A DNA stretch of 64,000 bases from an uncultured Treponema sp. (GCA_945877425.1 CAMCRZ010000002.1:1-64000); one strand, 5' to 3'. Positions 19,311 through 29,970 are shown, counted from the stretch's first letter. The notes: generated by a model from the letters alone, not told the origin. Program-made: numbers and translations.

Positions 19311-21142
19311 AAAAAAGACTGTTTATTCTATTCTTTATGATTTCTGCAGTTTCAGCTTTTTCACAGATAACTGTAGAGCCTTCACATTCGTTTTATTCAA
19401 ATGCACAGAACTGGTATCTTAACGGACTTATAGACCATCTTCCTCCAACAAGGCCTTACACAACAGCAGTAGTAAAGGATATTCTTTCTGCAGTAATTGA
19501 AAAAGGTTCTCAAAGAGATAAAGCTATTGCAAGTGATTATTGGGAAGAACTTACAGGAAAAAGCTGGTATGCTTCTTTTGGCGCAGAGTTTACCTTAAAA
19601 AATTCAGAAATTGAAGACAGGAATTCAAATAATACAACTGACATAAACAAGCTTTTAGGTCTTTATCCTTCAGTACAGGGAGATTTTTCTTTTAAAGACG
19701 ATTTTGTTTCAATCGGTTACAAGCTTGGATTTGCAGGTCGTAATTCAAAAAACGAAGAAGACTTTATCCCCAAGTATGCATTTTCCCAGCATGATGCAGT
19801 ACAGGATCCGGCTTCTGTAGGACCTATGAAGCTTTACCTTGATTGTGACAGCGTTGTGTCTGTGGGTACAAAAAATCTTTTCCTTCAGTCAGGCATTTTC
19901 AGAAACGGCTACGGATATTTTTTGGGAGAAGGTCTTGCTTTAAATGATGATTCATATCACAGGGGAAATTTTGTCTTAACCTACATGGGTGAAAAACTTT
20001 CCTACACACAGCAGATTTCAGCGATTGGAGCTTCAAGCAGTTACGACGGAGATTCACTATATCCGAACAAATTCCTTGCATTTCATTCTGTAGAATACAG
20101 TCTGCTGCCTTCATTTTCAGTTGCATATTACGAATCCATGATTTACGGAAACCGCTTTGACCCTTCATACATTATTCCTGTGCCGTATATGGTTGCTCAG
20201 GGAATTGGCGGAAATTCAGACAACTTGCAGATGGGGCTTATGTTTAACCTGCGTCCGGCAAGAGGATTTTTGTGGTCTACGGATATTTACGTTGATGATT
20301 TTGACGTAAACGAAATTGTAAAGCTTAATCTTGATTCAAAATACCGTTTTGCATTACAAACAGGAATTGTCTATACGCCGGAAGATTCTTACTGCACAAG
20401 ATTTCACTTAAATGCAATGCTTGTAACGCCTTACACTTATTCACACTGGTCTTACAGCGACAATGTTTATGCAAAAATCGACTCGGAAAGTGCAAATTAT
20501 CAGAACTATACCAACAGCGGAATCCACATAGGAACAAATTACGAGCCTAACAGTGCAGCCGTTTCCATGGGAATTGAGTTTAATCCTATAAGGCACCTTA
20601 CTTTTACAATTGATTCAAACCTTGTAATCCACAGTAACGTTGCAGAAGGACTTTCTACAAGTGAAGCACTCACTTATTTAAAAGCAGAGCCTAGAGTTTA
20701 TGCTACAGACGGTTCCATTTACGAGCACGCAGTTTTTGAAGCAAAAAATGAAGACGGCACTTACGGAACTACAGGAAAGCACGTTGAGTCTGCATGGAAC
20801 GCCCTTAACTTTTTAACCCAGGATCATCAGATGTATACAATTCAGGCAACTTTAGGCGGCAAATACGTTTTCCCTTCAACAAAAAGCGGACTTCAGTTTG
20901 CAGTTAAACTTGGATACACTTTTGAATATATTCATAATGACGGCGTAGACAGAGAGCTTTTTCCCGGCTTAGGAAAGAATTTAACTTCTGCCACAGATAA
21001 AAACGGAACAGTAACTTATACTTACCAGGGAAATCATTATTCAGGCGAAGAACTTGTAGACTACTTTAAGAAAAACTGGGAAAATCAGCTTACAGACAGG
21101 CTGAACAATTACGTTACTGTAGGATTTAACTTAAGGTTTTAG
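19307..21142 (+). CDS. Second predicted outer-membrane beta-barrel protein, Wzi-like
   Basis: Signal peptide; barrel-like strands and terminal aromatic 'YVTVGFNLRF'; ATGA overlap with the preceding gene. Confidence 0.55.
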   Translation: MKKRLFILFFMISAVSAFSQITVEPSHSFYSNAQNWYLNGLIDHLPPTRPYTTAVVKDILSAVIEKGSQRDKAIASDYWEELTGKSWYASFGAEFTLKNSEIEDRNSNNTTDINKLLGLYPSVQGDFSFKDDFVSIGYKLGFAGRNSKNEEDFIPKYAFSQHDAVQDPASVGPMKLYLDCDSVVSVGTKNLFLQSGIFRNGYGYFLGEGLALNDDSYHRGNFVLTYMGEKLSYTQQISAIGASSSYDGDSLYPNKFLAFHSVEYSLLPSFSVAYYESMIYGNRFDPSYIIPVPYMVAQGIGGNSDNLQMGLMFNLRPARGFLWSTDIYVDDFDVNEIVKLNLDSKYRFALQTGIVYTPEDSYCTRFHLNAMLVTPYTYSHWSYSDNVYAKIDSESANYQNYTNSGIHIGTNYEPNSAAVSMGIEFNPIRHLTFTIDSNLVIHSNVAEGLSTSEALTYLKAEPRVYATDGSIYEHAVFEAKNEDGTYGTTGKHVESAWNALNFLTQDHQMYTIQATLGGKYVFPSTKSGLQFAVKLGYTFEYIHNDGVDRELFPGLGKNLTSATDKNGTVTYTYQGNHYSGEELVDYFKKNWENQLTDRLNNYVTVGFNLRF

Positions 21143-21178
21143 TTCAGCTGAAATGTAATTTGGCTGGCTGTTTTTAAG

Positions 21179-22402
21179 GTGTTTGGAATGAAAACTCAAT
21201 TTGACGAAAATGTTTACACAGAATGTTATCTTGGAAAACTTGGTGAGCTTACTTTAAAAGGCGGAAACATTAAGGTTTTTGAAAATCAGCTGGTACAGAA
21301 TTTAAGGCTGGCTTTGGAAGCAGTAAAGGCAAAAGTTTACCTTAAGTCCGGAAGAATTTACTGCAACTGTACAAAAGAAAGCTGCAGTGCTGTGGAATAC
21401 GCACTTAGTCATTTAATAGGAATTACAGGCTGGGCAAAAGTTCAGTCCGTAGAAAAAAACTTTGATGCAATAAAGGCAGCTGTTTTTAAAGAAGGTCTTG
21501 CTGCCAAAGAAAATGGCGCTGAAACTTTTAAAATAGAAGCCCGTAGAGAAGACAAAGACTTTCCACTTAATTCTTATGAAATTGCAACACAGGCTGCATC
21601 TGTTTTATTTGATGACGGAACACTTGCCGTTGACGTTCACCATCCTGATGCAGTTATAAGCGTAGAAGTAAGGGACAAATGTTACGTTTACTGTGCCCAG
21701 AAAAAAGCCTGCAGAGGACTTCCTGTAGGCGTAAGCGGCAAAGGCCTTCTTCTTTTAAGCGGCGGAATTGACAGCCCTGTAGCAGGTTACCGCATGATGA
21801 GGCGTGGCATGAAAGTTGACTGCATTTATTTCCACTCTTATCCCTACACATCAGAAGAAGCACAGAAAAAAGTTGAAGATTTGGCAAAAATAATTGCACA
21901 GTACGGCGTAGATTCCCATTTAAACGTAATTCCTTTTACAGACGTTCAGATGCAGATAAAGTCAAAATCTCCTGCCAGCTACACTACGCTTATGCTCAGG
22001 CTTTCAATGATGAAGTGTGCAAATCTTCTTGCAAAGCGCATAAACGCACAGTGCATTATTACAGGAGAAAGTTTAGGTCAGGTTGCAAGTCAGACTAACG
22101 AAAATATGGCTTGTACGGAAAGTTTTGCAGAATATCCTCTTTACAGGCCGCTTATTGGTCTTGATAAGGAAGAAATCACTGATACTGCCATAGAAATAGG
22201 AACTTTCCCCATTTCGATTTTGCCTTATGAAGACTGCTGCGTTTTGTTCAGTCCTAAGCATCCTGTTTTGCGTTCCACTGTAGAAGAAGCACAGCGCATT
22301 TATAAAGAACTTGAAATTGACAGCCTTATAGAAAAAGCTTTTGAAGAAAGGAAAATCCTCCATTATTCTTTAAGGGACGTTATTAAAGAAGGTGAGTTTT
22401 AG
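21179..22402 (+). CDS. thiI: tRNA 4-thiouridine sulfurtransferase ThiI, no rhodanese domain
   Basis: LLLLSGGIDSPVAGYRMM PP-loop; YEDCCVLFSPKHP near C-terminus. Confidence 0.95.
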   Translation: MFGMKTQFDENVYTECYLGKLGELTLKGGNIKVFENQLVQNLRLALEAVKAKVYLKSGRIYCNCTKESCSAVEYALSHLIGITGWAKVQSVEKNFDAIKAAVFKEGLAAKENGAETFKIEARREDKDFPLNSYEIATQAASVLFDDGTLAVDVHHPDAVISVEVRDKCYVYCAQKKACRGLPVGVSGKGLLLLSGGIDSPVAGYRMMRRGMKVDCIYFHSYPYTSEEAQKKVEDLAKIIAQYGVDSHLNVIPFTDVQMQIKSKSPASYTTLMLRLSMMKCANLLAKRINAQCIITGESLGQVASQTNENMACTESFAEYPLYRPLIGLDKEEITDTAIEIGTFPISILPYEDCCVLFSPKHPVLRSTVEEAQRIYKELEIDSLIEKAFEERKILHYSLRDVIKEGEF

Positions 22403-22435
22403 CTTGCTTTAACTTACATTTTACGGTGTTACAGT

Positions 22436-23575
22436 TTGAAGAAAAGTTTTTGCTATTTTAGAAAATGTTTTTTCCTCATAGCAGCCTGTTTTGTTTTTAA
22501 AGGATACAGCCAGAATTCCGTTATGGTGCAGCAAAGTGAAAATTCTCCTGAAAATGAAACTGAACTTTATGAAGAAAGACTTGTTCCGCTGCTTCTGGAA
22601 GGCGTCTGGGAAAATTCCGGCAGATACATTCTTTTTGACACAGGTTACGCTTCAAGAAACAATATAGAAATTCCTCAGATTGTCCTTAAAACTTATTACG
22701 GCTGGTACAATGACAGGTCAGCAGAAAGTTCTGACTATACGAAAGAAAATCCCCGTTCCCGTAATATTGCAAATTCTTACTCAGGAGCTCAGGAACTTGA
22801 AATAAGGTTTCACCCTTTGACACAGCAGTGCTTTACAAAAGAGTATAATCTGCCTGTTTACACGGAAGACGGAAAAATAATTACGGCGCTGGACAACTCA
22901 AGCGGTGCCTGGGACATGGAAATTTTTTATCCTCACTTTAAGGAAAGCTTTCACGTTCCTGTCTGTGTAATTGGAAATAACCTTTACCTTAACTTTATTA
23001 TAAAAGATACAAATCAGTTTAACGAAAATGCATCGTTCTGGCGTGATCAGGGAAATGCTTCAGGAATACTCATAAGTCCTCCTGTCAGCAGCAGGGAATT
23101 AACGTCTTACCTTGTTACAGAAGATGCAGTTTACCACATAAGGTACTGGCGCACCGACATGGAACACGACGGCAATGCAAAAGCTTCCTTTTCTGACGGC
23201 AGCGAAACTTTTTACGTTCCCAAACACATTAAAGTGGGAGAAGAAAATTTTACCTGTGTAAACGGACGTGGCAGTAAAATCAGAAATATAGAAAAAAGCA
23301 GTGACTTTTCTTCAGAATACGTAATGAATTCCCTTGAAATTGAAAATCTTCAGGAGAAAACTGTAACTCAGGAAAGTACAATCTGCGCCTTTGGAAAGCC
23401 TTATCTTGTTTTGGAAGAAACTACACGTACTTTAGAACAAATCCTTGCAGAAGAATCACTTAGGAAAAAAAGCGCTCCTCCTTATCCTTTTCCTCCTCAC
23501 GGCATACTTGATTTAGACTGGGCTGAAATAGAAGAGCGTATGTATCACTGGCTTGAAATAAGAATGTCCCGGTAG
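22436..23575 (+). CDS. Secreted hypothetical protein
   Basis: N-terminal hydrophobic signal; no family recognised. Confidence 0.6.
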   Translation: MKKSFCYFRKCFFLIAACFVFKGYSQNSVMVQQSENSPENETELYEERLVPLLLEGVWENSGRYILFDTGYASRNNIEIPQIVLKTYYGWYNDRSAESSDYTKENPRSRNIANSYSGAQELEIRFHPLTQQCFTKEYNLPVYTEDGKIITALDNSSGAWDMEIFYPHFKESFHVPVCVIGNNLYLNFIIKDTNQFNENASFWRDQGNASGILISPPVSSRELTSYLVTEDAVYHIRYWRTDMEHDGNAKASFSDGSETFYVPKHIKVGEENFTCVNGRGSKIRNIEKSSDFSSEYVMNSLEIENLQEKTVTQESTICAFGKPYLVLEETTRTLEQILAEESLRKKSAPPYPFPPHGILDLDWAEIEERMYHWLEIRMSR

Positions 23576-23579
23576 AAGT

Positions 23580-24152
23580 TCAGTCTCTCTTTACAAACTG
23601 AATGTAATCAAGGCTCATTCCTATGCTTCCAAGCTTTCTTTCTGAATTAGCCTGAATTTTTACAAGAATAGTCCTTGGTTCATCAATGGTAAAGTAAACA
23701 GGCACTCTTGTAGTAAGTTCCCATGTTCCTAAAGGCGGATCGCTTGGGTATACTCTGTAAGGCACTCCGTCTAAGTAAACGTAAAATGCTGCGTGTTCGT
23801 TGTCTGAAGCTTTTTCCCTTACAAGACATTCGTAAGTTCCTGCAGGGAATTTCACTTTAAGCATGGCAGTTGCAGCTTCGCTTGTTAAACGGGCACAGTA
23901 TTTACCGCTGGCATCTTTGTCAAAAGTTACAAGAAACTGATGAAGAAGCATAGACTCAATTTCGTACTTAATTCCTGCACCAGTATATTCAATTACAGGA
24001 AGTTCAGTTAAAACCGGTGGCGGCGGAACTGTAGGCACAACTACTTCTTCAAATGCAGAACTGTCCTGCTTAGATGAAGCACATGAACTTACAGCTAAAA
24101 GTGCTGAAACTGTCATTGTTAGAAAAGTAAGTCTTTTTGCAATAAATCTCAT
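23580..24152 (-). CDS. Putative lipoprotein
   Basis: LTMTVSALLAVSSCASSKQ lipobox-like; beta-rich C-terminal region. Confidence 0.65.
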   Translation of the reverse strand: MRFIAKRLTFLTMTVSALLAVSSCASSKQDSSAFEEVVVPTVPPPPVLTELPVIEYTGAGIKYEIESMLLHQFLVTFDKDASGKYCARLTSEAATAMLKVKFPAGTYECLVREKASDNEHAAFYVYLDGVPYRVYPSDPPLGTWELTTRVPVYFTIDEPRTILVKIQANSERKLGSIGMSLDYIQFVKRD

Positions 24153-24211
24153 GGGAACATTTTACCACACTTTGCTGTTTTTGAGAATACTTTGAAAAGT
24201 CAGCTGGAAAA

Positions 24212-26239
24212 CTACAGCTTTGGAACTCTCGGACGCGCCATATTTTTAAGCATATTCTGCAGAAGTTCGTGAGCCTGTTCATTGCTTATTTCTTTTGCAG
24301 GTTCATGGTATTCCACAAGATTTGAAGGAATTTCGTCAATAAAACGGCTTGGCTGGCAGCTTACACTTGCATTCATTTTCCGCCTTGTCTGACATGATGA
24401 AATAAAAAGACGGTCTCTTGCTCTTGTAACTGCAACGTAAAACAGACGCCTTTCTTCTTCAATGGCAGCTTCTCCTCCTTCTTCTACAGCTCTTGCGTGA
24501 GGCATAAGTCCTTCTTCTGCACCTGCAATAAAAACTACAGGAAATTCCAGTCCTTTGCTTGCATGAACTGTCATAAGGTTAACTTTTCCTTTGTCACCTT
24601 CGCCGTCATCCAGGTCATCACGGCTTAAAAGGGTAATTCTGTTTAAATAAGCGTACAGGCTTGTATCTTCATGTTCCGGATTGTTTTCCCACTGTTCCAT
24701 ACTTCTGATTAAGCTTTCAATGTTTGTAAACTTAAATCTTGCTGCCTTTTCGCTTTTAGGATTGTCTGCAATAAGGTAATCAAAGTAATTTATGTCTGCA
24801 ACCATTTCCCGCACTTTTTTTGCAAGACCTTTTCCGCTTAAGAGCTTCTTGTAATTTTCTATAAGGTTTACGAATTCCTTTAAATCTTCTACAGTTTTTT
24901 CACTTAAGGGACATTTTTCCTTTTCAGTTTGAGTCAGGGCAACAATTGCGTCCCACAATGTAGAAGTAAGGTTGTCTGCTACAGTATTTATTACTTCTAT
25001 AGTTGCCCTGCCGATTCCTCTTCTTGGAGTATTTATTATGCGCAGAAGGTTTATGTCATCATCATGATTTGAAATAACCCTTAAGTAACTTATTATGTCC
25101 TTTATTTCCTTACGCTCAAAAAAAGAAGTTCCGCCGCTCATAGTGTAGGGAATGTTGTTTTCAAGAAAGGCTTCTTCTATGGCACGGCTTTGTGTATTTG
25201 CACGCATAAGCACACCGAATTCGTCGTACTTGCGTTTTTCTTCAGCAGCAATTCCAAGAATTCCTTCTGCAATAAAATCGGCTTCGGCAGCTTCATTTTC
25301 AGGCAGATAAAGTTCAACAGGCTTGCCGTTTCCGTTTCCGCTCCAGAGTTCCTTGTCTTTACGGTTAGTATTATGCTTTATGACACCGTTTGCAGCAGCC
25401 AGAATCGTTCCTGTAGAGCGGTAATTCTGTTCAAGACGGATTTCCTGTACATCAGGAAAATCTTTTTCAAAATTCACAATATTCTGATAGTCGGCACCAC
25501 GCCAGCTGTAAATGCTCTGGTCATCATCACCAACAACGGCAATGTTTTTATCAGCCAGAATATGCATCATTTCGTACTGCTGATGGCTTGTATCCTGAAA
25601 CTCATCAACCATTATGTATTTGTAGCGGTTCTTGTACTGCTCAAGTACGTCAGGGTGTTCCTTAAACAGTTTTATGGGAAGCACGATAAGATCGTCAAAA
25701 TCAACTGCATTGTAAAGCTTAAGCCCTTCCTGATAACTCTGGTAAAGCTTCTGGTAAGCAATGTTTTCCCTGTTCCAGCTTTTCCGTCCTGTCTTAATGT
25801 CACTGAAAAGAGCACCGATTGCGTAAAGATCAAGCAAAGCATCAGACATCTGGATTTCCCTTGCTGCTTCCTTTATCAAAGCTTTTCTGTCTGTATCGTC
25901 GTAAATGGTAAAGTTAGTACGCCAGCCAAGTTTGTCTATATCCTGCCGCAAAACCTTAACTCCGAAAGCGTGAAAAGTGCTTACCGTAAGGCTCTGAAGT
26001 TTTTTCCCTGTAAGTGATTTGATTCGTTCTTCCATTTCTTTTGCAGCTTTATTTGTAAAAGTCAGGGCTAAAATCTGGCTCTGGGGAATGGAATGTTCAA
26101 GCATATTTGCAATTCTATAAGTAATAACGCGTGTCTTGCCGCTTCCTGCACCTGCAATAATAAGAATGGCGCCTTCAAGAGTAGTTACGGCTCTGTATTG
26201 TTCAGGGTTAAGCTGATTTTTTAATTCATCTTCAAGCAT
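24212..26239 (-). CDS. UvrD/PcrA/Rep-family DNA helicase
   Basis: LNPEQYRAV, AGAGSGKTRVITYRI, VGDDDQSIYSWRGAD, VMTVHASKGLEFPVVF-like motif. Confidence 0.96.
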   Translation of the reverse strand: MLEDELKNQLNPEQYRAVTTLEGAILIIAGAGSGKTRVITYRIANMLEHSIPQSQILALTFTNKAAKEMEERIKSLTGKKLQSLTVSTFHAFGVKVLRQDIDKLGWRTNFTIYDDTDRKALIKEAAREIQMSDALLDLYAIGALFSDIKTGRKSWNRENIAYQKLYQSYQEGLKLYNAVDFDDLIVLPIKLFKEHPDVLEQYKNRYKYIMVDEFQDTSHQQYEMMHILADKNIAVVGDDDQSIYSWRGADYQNIVNFEKDFPDVQEIRLEQNYRSTGTILAAANGVIKHNTNRKDKELWSGNGNGKPVELYLPENEAAEADFIAEGILGIAAEEKRKYDEFGVLMRANTQSRAIEEAFLENNIPYTMSGGTSFFERKEIKDIISYLRVISNHDDDINLLRIINTPRRGIGRATIEVINTVADNLTSTLWDAIVALTQTEKEKCPLSEKTVEDLKEFVNLIENYKKLLSGKGLAKKVREMVADINYFDYLIADNPKSEKAARFKFTNIESLIRSMEQWENNPEHEDTSLYAYLNRITLLSRDDLDDGEGDKGKVNLMTVHASKGLEFPVVFIAGAEEGLMPHARAVEEGGEAAIEEERRLFYVAVTRARDRLFISSCQTRRKMNASVSCQPSRFIDEIPSNLVEYHEPAKEISNEQAHELLQNMLKNMARPRVPKL

Positions 26240-26438
26240 AGGCGCTTATTCTAGTGATTTATTTTGATTGTTTCAATTGTTGCCGATTGTTGCTTGTGAT
26301 GCATAAATCTGGCGGTAAGGCTAAAAGGTCAGCTGTTTTTTCTTGTAAAAATTCCACCATAACTAAAATAAAATCACTTGAAAAATTTATATATTGGGGC
26401 TTACAATGGGAGCGTACGATTTTGGAGGAAAATAAATA

Positions 26439-27722
26439 ATGAACAACTTAGCTGCCGCTTTTTTAGGAAGGCACAATTTCAGCATCCATCAGGATATAAA
26501 TTCTGTTGTGGACGGCATACTTTTTGACATGAATGAAGGGCTTTCTAAAAGAAAATCAGGTCAGGACATGATTTTAACTTATGCAAATCCGCCTGAAACT
26601 AAAAGAGTAAACACATCAGTTATAGTAATTGATGCTGGAGGAACAAATTTCCGCTCTTGTCTTGTTACTTTTGATTCAGATGGCAAGGCTTCCATTTCAG
26701 ATATGGAAAAAACTAAAATGCCTGGAATAGAAAAAGAGCTTTCCAAAACTGAATTTTTCAATCAGATTGCACAGAATCTTGAGCACCTTAAAGATAAGGC
26801 TGATTTAATAGGATTCTGCTTTTCATATCCTGTAACAATTACAGAAGACGGTGACGGAATTTTAATAGGTTTTTCTAAAGAAGTAAAAGCTCCTGAAGTT
26901 GCAGGCTGCGTTATAGGCAGGGAATTAAAGCGTGTCCTTAAAGAACATGGCTGGAAAAAAGATCTTACTGTAAAGCTTTTAAACGATACAGTTTCGGCTT
27001 TGCTTGCCTGTGCAGCAGATGTTCCTAAGGGAAAGGAATATTCTTCTTACGTTGGATTTATTCTTGGAACAGGAATGAATGCAGCTTACATCCAGAGTGA
27101 AGATGAAAGATATCCTGGCTTAAAGAAGCAGATTATTGTTTGTGAAATTGCAAAGTACAATTGTCCTCCAAGAAGTGATTTTGATATTGCTTACGACAAT
27201 AAAAGTGAAAAACCGGGAGGCTCTGTTTTTGAAAAGATGTGTTCCGGAGCTTATCTTGGAAGCATTGCATACGAAGTAATTACTTTAGCTGCAAAAGAAA
27301 ATGTTTTTTCTGAAAAGCTGAACAGGGCTTTTGAAAAACTCGAAAGTTTAAGTCTTATAGAAATGGACAGCTTCCTTCATAAGCCTTTTGATGATACAAC
27401 TCTTCTTGGAAAGATTATCAAGGAAAGCGGCACTGAAAAAGATGCAGAAATTCTTTTTGAACTTTTAGACTGTCTTGTTGAACGATGTGCAAGATTTGCC
27501 AGTGCAAGCCTTGCTGCCTGCGTAATAAAGTGCGGTGAAGGAAAAAATCCTTTAAGACCTGTTGCAATTCTCTGTAACGGAACAACTTTCTTTAAAACCT
27601 ATAAAGTTCAGCAGAGAGTTCAGGGCTATCTTGAAGAAGTTCTTGTAAAGGAAAAAGGCCTTCACTTTGAATTGATTCAGAAAGAAAACGACATTACGCT
27701 TGGAACTGCCTTAATCGGCTGA
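26439..27722 (+). CDS. Hexokinase (eukaryotic-type fold)
   Basis: VIDAGGTNFRSCLVTF, KLLNDTVSALLAC, GFILGTGMNAAYI motifs; GGAGG upstream. Confidence 0.92.
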   Translation: MNNLAAAFLGRHNFSIHQDINSVVDGILFDMNEGLSKRKSGQDMILTYANPPETKRVNTSVIVIDAGGTNFRSCLVTFDSDGKASISDMEKTKMPGIEKELSKTEFFNQIAQNLEHLKDKADLIGFCFSYPVTITEDGDGILIGFSKEVKAPEVAGCVIGRELKRVLKEHGWKKDLTVKLLNDTVSALLACAADVPKGKEYSSYVGFILGTGMNAAYIQSEDERYPGLKKQIIVCEIAKYNCPPRSDFDIAYDNKSEKPGGSVFEKMCSGAYLGSIAYEVITLAAKENVFSEKLNRAFEKLESLSLIEMDSFLHKPFDDTTLLGKIIKESGTEKDAEILFELLDCLVERCARFASASLAACVIKCGEGKNPLRPVAILCNGTTFFKTYKVQQRVQGYLEEVLVKEKGLHFELIQKENDITLGTALIG

Positions 27723-27791
27723 TTTAGTGGCTCATAAAGCAAAATTTATTGGCAAAAGGCTGAAAAAAGTGTAAAATTGCCTTGATATAAA

Positions 27792-27884
27792 AGTGCTGCA
27801 TGAAGTCCGTCATGTCATTATGCTCGGAAGACTGTCATTATGAACTTGTTTCAGAATTTCAGAACCAGCTTATCAGGCAGCACT
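27792..27884 (+). promoter_or_regulatory. Structured leader of flagellar operon
   Basis: Perfect 8-bp inverted repeat AGTGCTGC (27792-27799)/GCAGCACT (27877-27884) enclosing two TGTCATTATG and two TTTCAGAA repeats. Confidence 0.4.
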
Positions 27885-27900
27885 ATATTTAGGAAAGAAA

Positions 27901-28530
27901 ATGTCTCGTGGTAAAACTATTGGCAAGTCAGTTCTTCTTATACTTCTCATTTTAATTCTTTCGCTTTTCGGCGTAGTCTGGTTTGATTTTATCGGTGTAA
28001 TTCAGGCAAAAAAATACTTTGCACCTTTGTACAAACTTCTGCACCTTACGCCTCAGACTTCTGTCTCTGCCACAGAAGGCAATGAGCTGGAATTTGATCT
28101 TTATGAAGACAGAATAGAAAAGCGTCTTGAAGCAATTGATCTTGAAAAAGAAGCACTTGCCATAAGCCTTAAAGAAATAGAAGTAAAGCAGCAGCTTAAC
28201 GACAGAACGGCACAGGAACTTAAAGATAAAGAAAAAGAATTGCAGGAAAGAGAAAAAACATTCAACAATCGTGTGGAAAAGTACGATAAAAGAAGTGAGA
28301 ACATCGAACTTGCAGTCAGTCGGTTTAACGGAATGCCGCCTGCAGATGCAGTAAATATTCTTTCGGAAATGGATGATCAGGACGTAATTGACATTCTTAA
28401 CCGTATGGATGAAATTGCTGCAGAAAACGGAGTAGCGTCCAACAGCGGTTACTATCTTTCCCTTATGGATAATAAAGTTGCCGCAGACCGCATAAGAAAG
28501 TCCCTTAACAAAACTGCTGTAATTCAGTAG
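27901..28530 (+). CDS. flbB: Periplasmic flagellar motor collar protein FlbB
   Basis: N-terminal TM, coiled coil, MgtE-N-like ADAVNILSEMDDQDVIDILNRM; first gene before fliK-flgD-flgE. Confidence 0.82.
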   Translation: MSRGKTIGKSVLLILLILILSLFGVVWFDFIGVIQAKKYFAPLYKLLHLTPQTSVSATEGNELEFDLYEDRIEKRLEAIDLEKEALAISLKEIEVKQQLNDRTAQELKDKEKELQEREKTFNNRVEKYDKRSENIELAVSRFNGMPPADAVNILSEMDDQDVIDILNRMDEIAAENGVASNSGYYLSLMDNKVAADRIRKSLNKTAVIQ

Positions 28531-28536
28531 AAGTCC

Positions 28537-29970
28537 ATGGGAAAGTCCGGTGTTTTTAACTGGAGGATTCCCGTGCAGGCTGTAAATTTAATAAATCAGT
28601 CTTTTAGTAAAACTTTAGAAACTCATCAGAAAAAATCTCCTTACGAAAACAATGGCAGTGAAAGTACGTTTGCCCTTATGATGGAAGAAGAAAATTCTAG
28701 ACGTAAAAATAACGCAGCTTCTGAAAAACCTGTTTCCCTGAATAATGAAAAAAAAGCAGGAGAAAAACTTTCTTCAAAAAATTATTCAAAAGATGAACAA
28801 AAAGAAACTTCTGTGGAAGAAAAATCAGTGGAAGCACAAAAAGCAGATTTTCTGGAAAATGAAAGCTTAATTCAGGAAAATCCTTCTGCAGAAAATGAAA
28901 TTCCGGAAGCTGAAACTGAAAAAGTGGAATTTTTTGCTTCATTGAATAATGAAAATTCAGCAGAACCCTTGCAATTTCAGACAGAAAGCAATGAACTTAA
29001 GTTGACTAATGAAACTGAACTTTCAGCAGAAGAAATAAATTACTTAAGTGAACAAAAAAGCAGAACAGACTTAGACTTGATTTTTGAAAATACAGCTGAA
29101 TATGGAATTTTTGATCCATCTAAAGAACAGCTGGAAAATGCCCGCACTTTAAGTGTAGAAGAGCCTAAAGAATTTCTTCAGCAGGCAGCCTTATACCGGC
29201 ACAGTGAAGAAGAAACTTTCCCTGAACTTAAGGATTTAAGGGAAAAAATCAGTGAAGAAAAAGTAAGTTTTTCCGTAAAAAGTGAAAACTCCGAAAATAA
29301 AGACTTGTCTTACAGAATTTTCAGCGTTACGGACAATCGTTCTGTGGAAGAAAAGCTTAAGTCACTTGAAGAAAGTTTTGAAGGAAAGGCTGAATTTAAA
29401 AAGCAGGGCAGCAATAGCCTTGAAATGACGCTGAATCTTAGCCAGCAGGGCACACAGAGTATTCTTGCTTCCGACTCATACGGTACAGTTTCAAGCGGCT
29501 CAACTTTCCAGCAGATGCTTACACAGCAGCTTGAATACAATGCACCTGAATTTGTAAAAATGGGAAATATTGTTCTTGAAAACAATAAATCAGGAACAAT
29601 CGACATGATTTTGAAACCTGAAAGCTTAGGAAATGTTAAGCTAAGTCTTCAAGTTTCCGATAAAGTAATTACAGGCCAGATTACTGTTGCAACTAAAGAA
29701 GCAATGGAAGCTTTTAAGCAGAGTATGGATTCCTTAAAGCAAGCCTTCGTTCAAAGTGGATTTGAAGACGTGAACTTAAATGTTTCACTTGCTGATTATT
29801 CACAAGGTGGAAATTTCTCTCAACAGCAGCAGAGTCAGGCACAGCAGAGTTTGAATCAGTTGTATTCAGATAAAACTTATTCAGACTACGTTGTTTCTCC
29901 GGAAAGTGAAACACAAACCGTTCAATCTTTTTCAATGAATAACGGCTACAGTATAGATGTAGTTGCTTAA
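28537..29970 (+). CDS. fliK: Flagellar hook-length control protein FliK
   Basis: Low-complexity acidic N-terminus; C-terminal LKPESLGNVKLSLQVSDKVITGQITVATKEA. Confidence 0.85.
   Translation: MGKSGVFNWRIPVQAVNLINQSFSKTLETHQKKSPYENNGSESTFALMMEEENSRRKNNAASEKPVSLNNEKKAGEKLSSKNYSKDEQKETSVEEKSVEAQKADFLENESLIQENPSAENEIPEAETEKVEFFASLNNENSAEPLQFQTESNELKLTNETELSAEEINYLSEQKSRTDLDLIFENTAEYGIFDPSKEQLENARTLSVEEPKEFLQQAALYRHSEEETFPELKDLREKISEEKVSFSVKSENSENKDLSYRIFSVTDNRSVEEKLKSLEESFEGKAEFKKQGSNSLEMTLNLSQQGTQSILASDSYGTVSSGSTFQQMLTQQLEYNAPEFVKMGNIVLENNKSGTIDMILKPESLGNVKLSLQVSDKVITGQITVATKEAMEAFKQSMDSLKQAFVQSGFEDVNLNVSLADYSQGGNFSQQQQSQAQQSLNQLYSDKTYSDYVVSPESETQTVQSFSMNNGYSIDVVA

Noticed and set aside
25190-26017. 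275-aa plus-strand ORF
   Set aside because: Lies entirely antisense within the uvrD/pcrA-like helicase, which has all expected motifs.
26254-26439. 61-aa plus-strand ORF upstream of hexokinase
   Set aside because: Covers the promoter and leader region of the hexokinase gene, including its ribosome-binding site; composition not protein-like.
26439-27722. Hexokinase as evidence of recent transfer from eukaryotes
   Set aside because: Eukaryotic-type hexokinases are already known in treponemes; local composition is not unusual.
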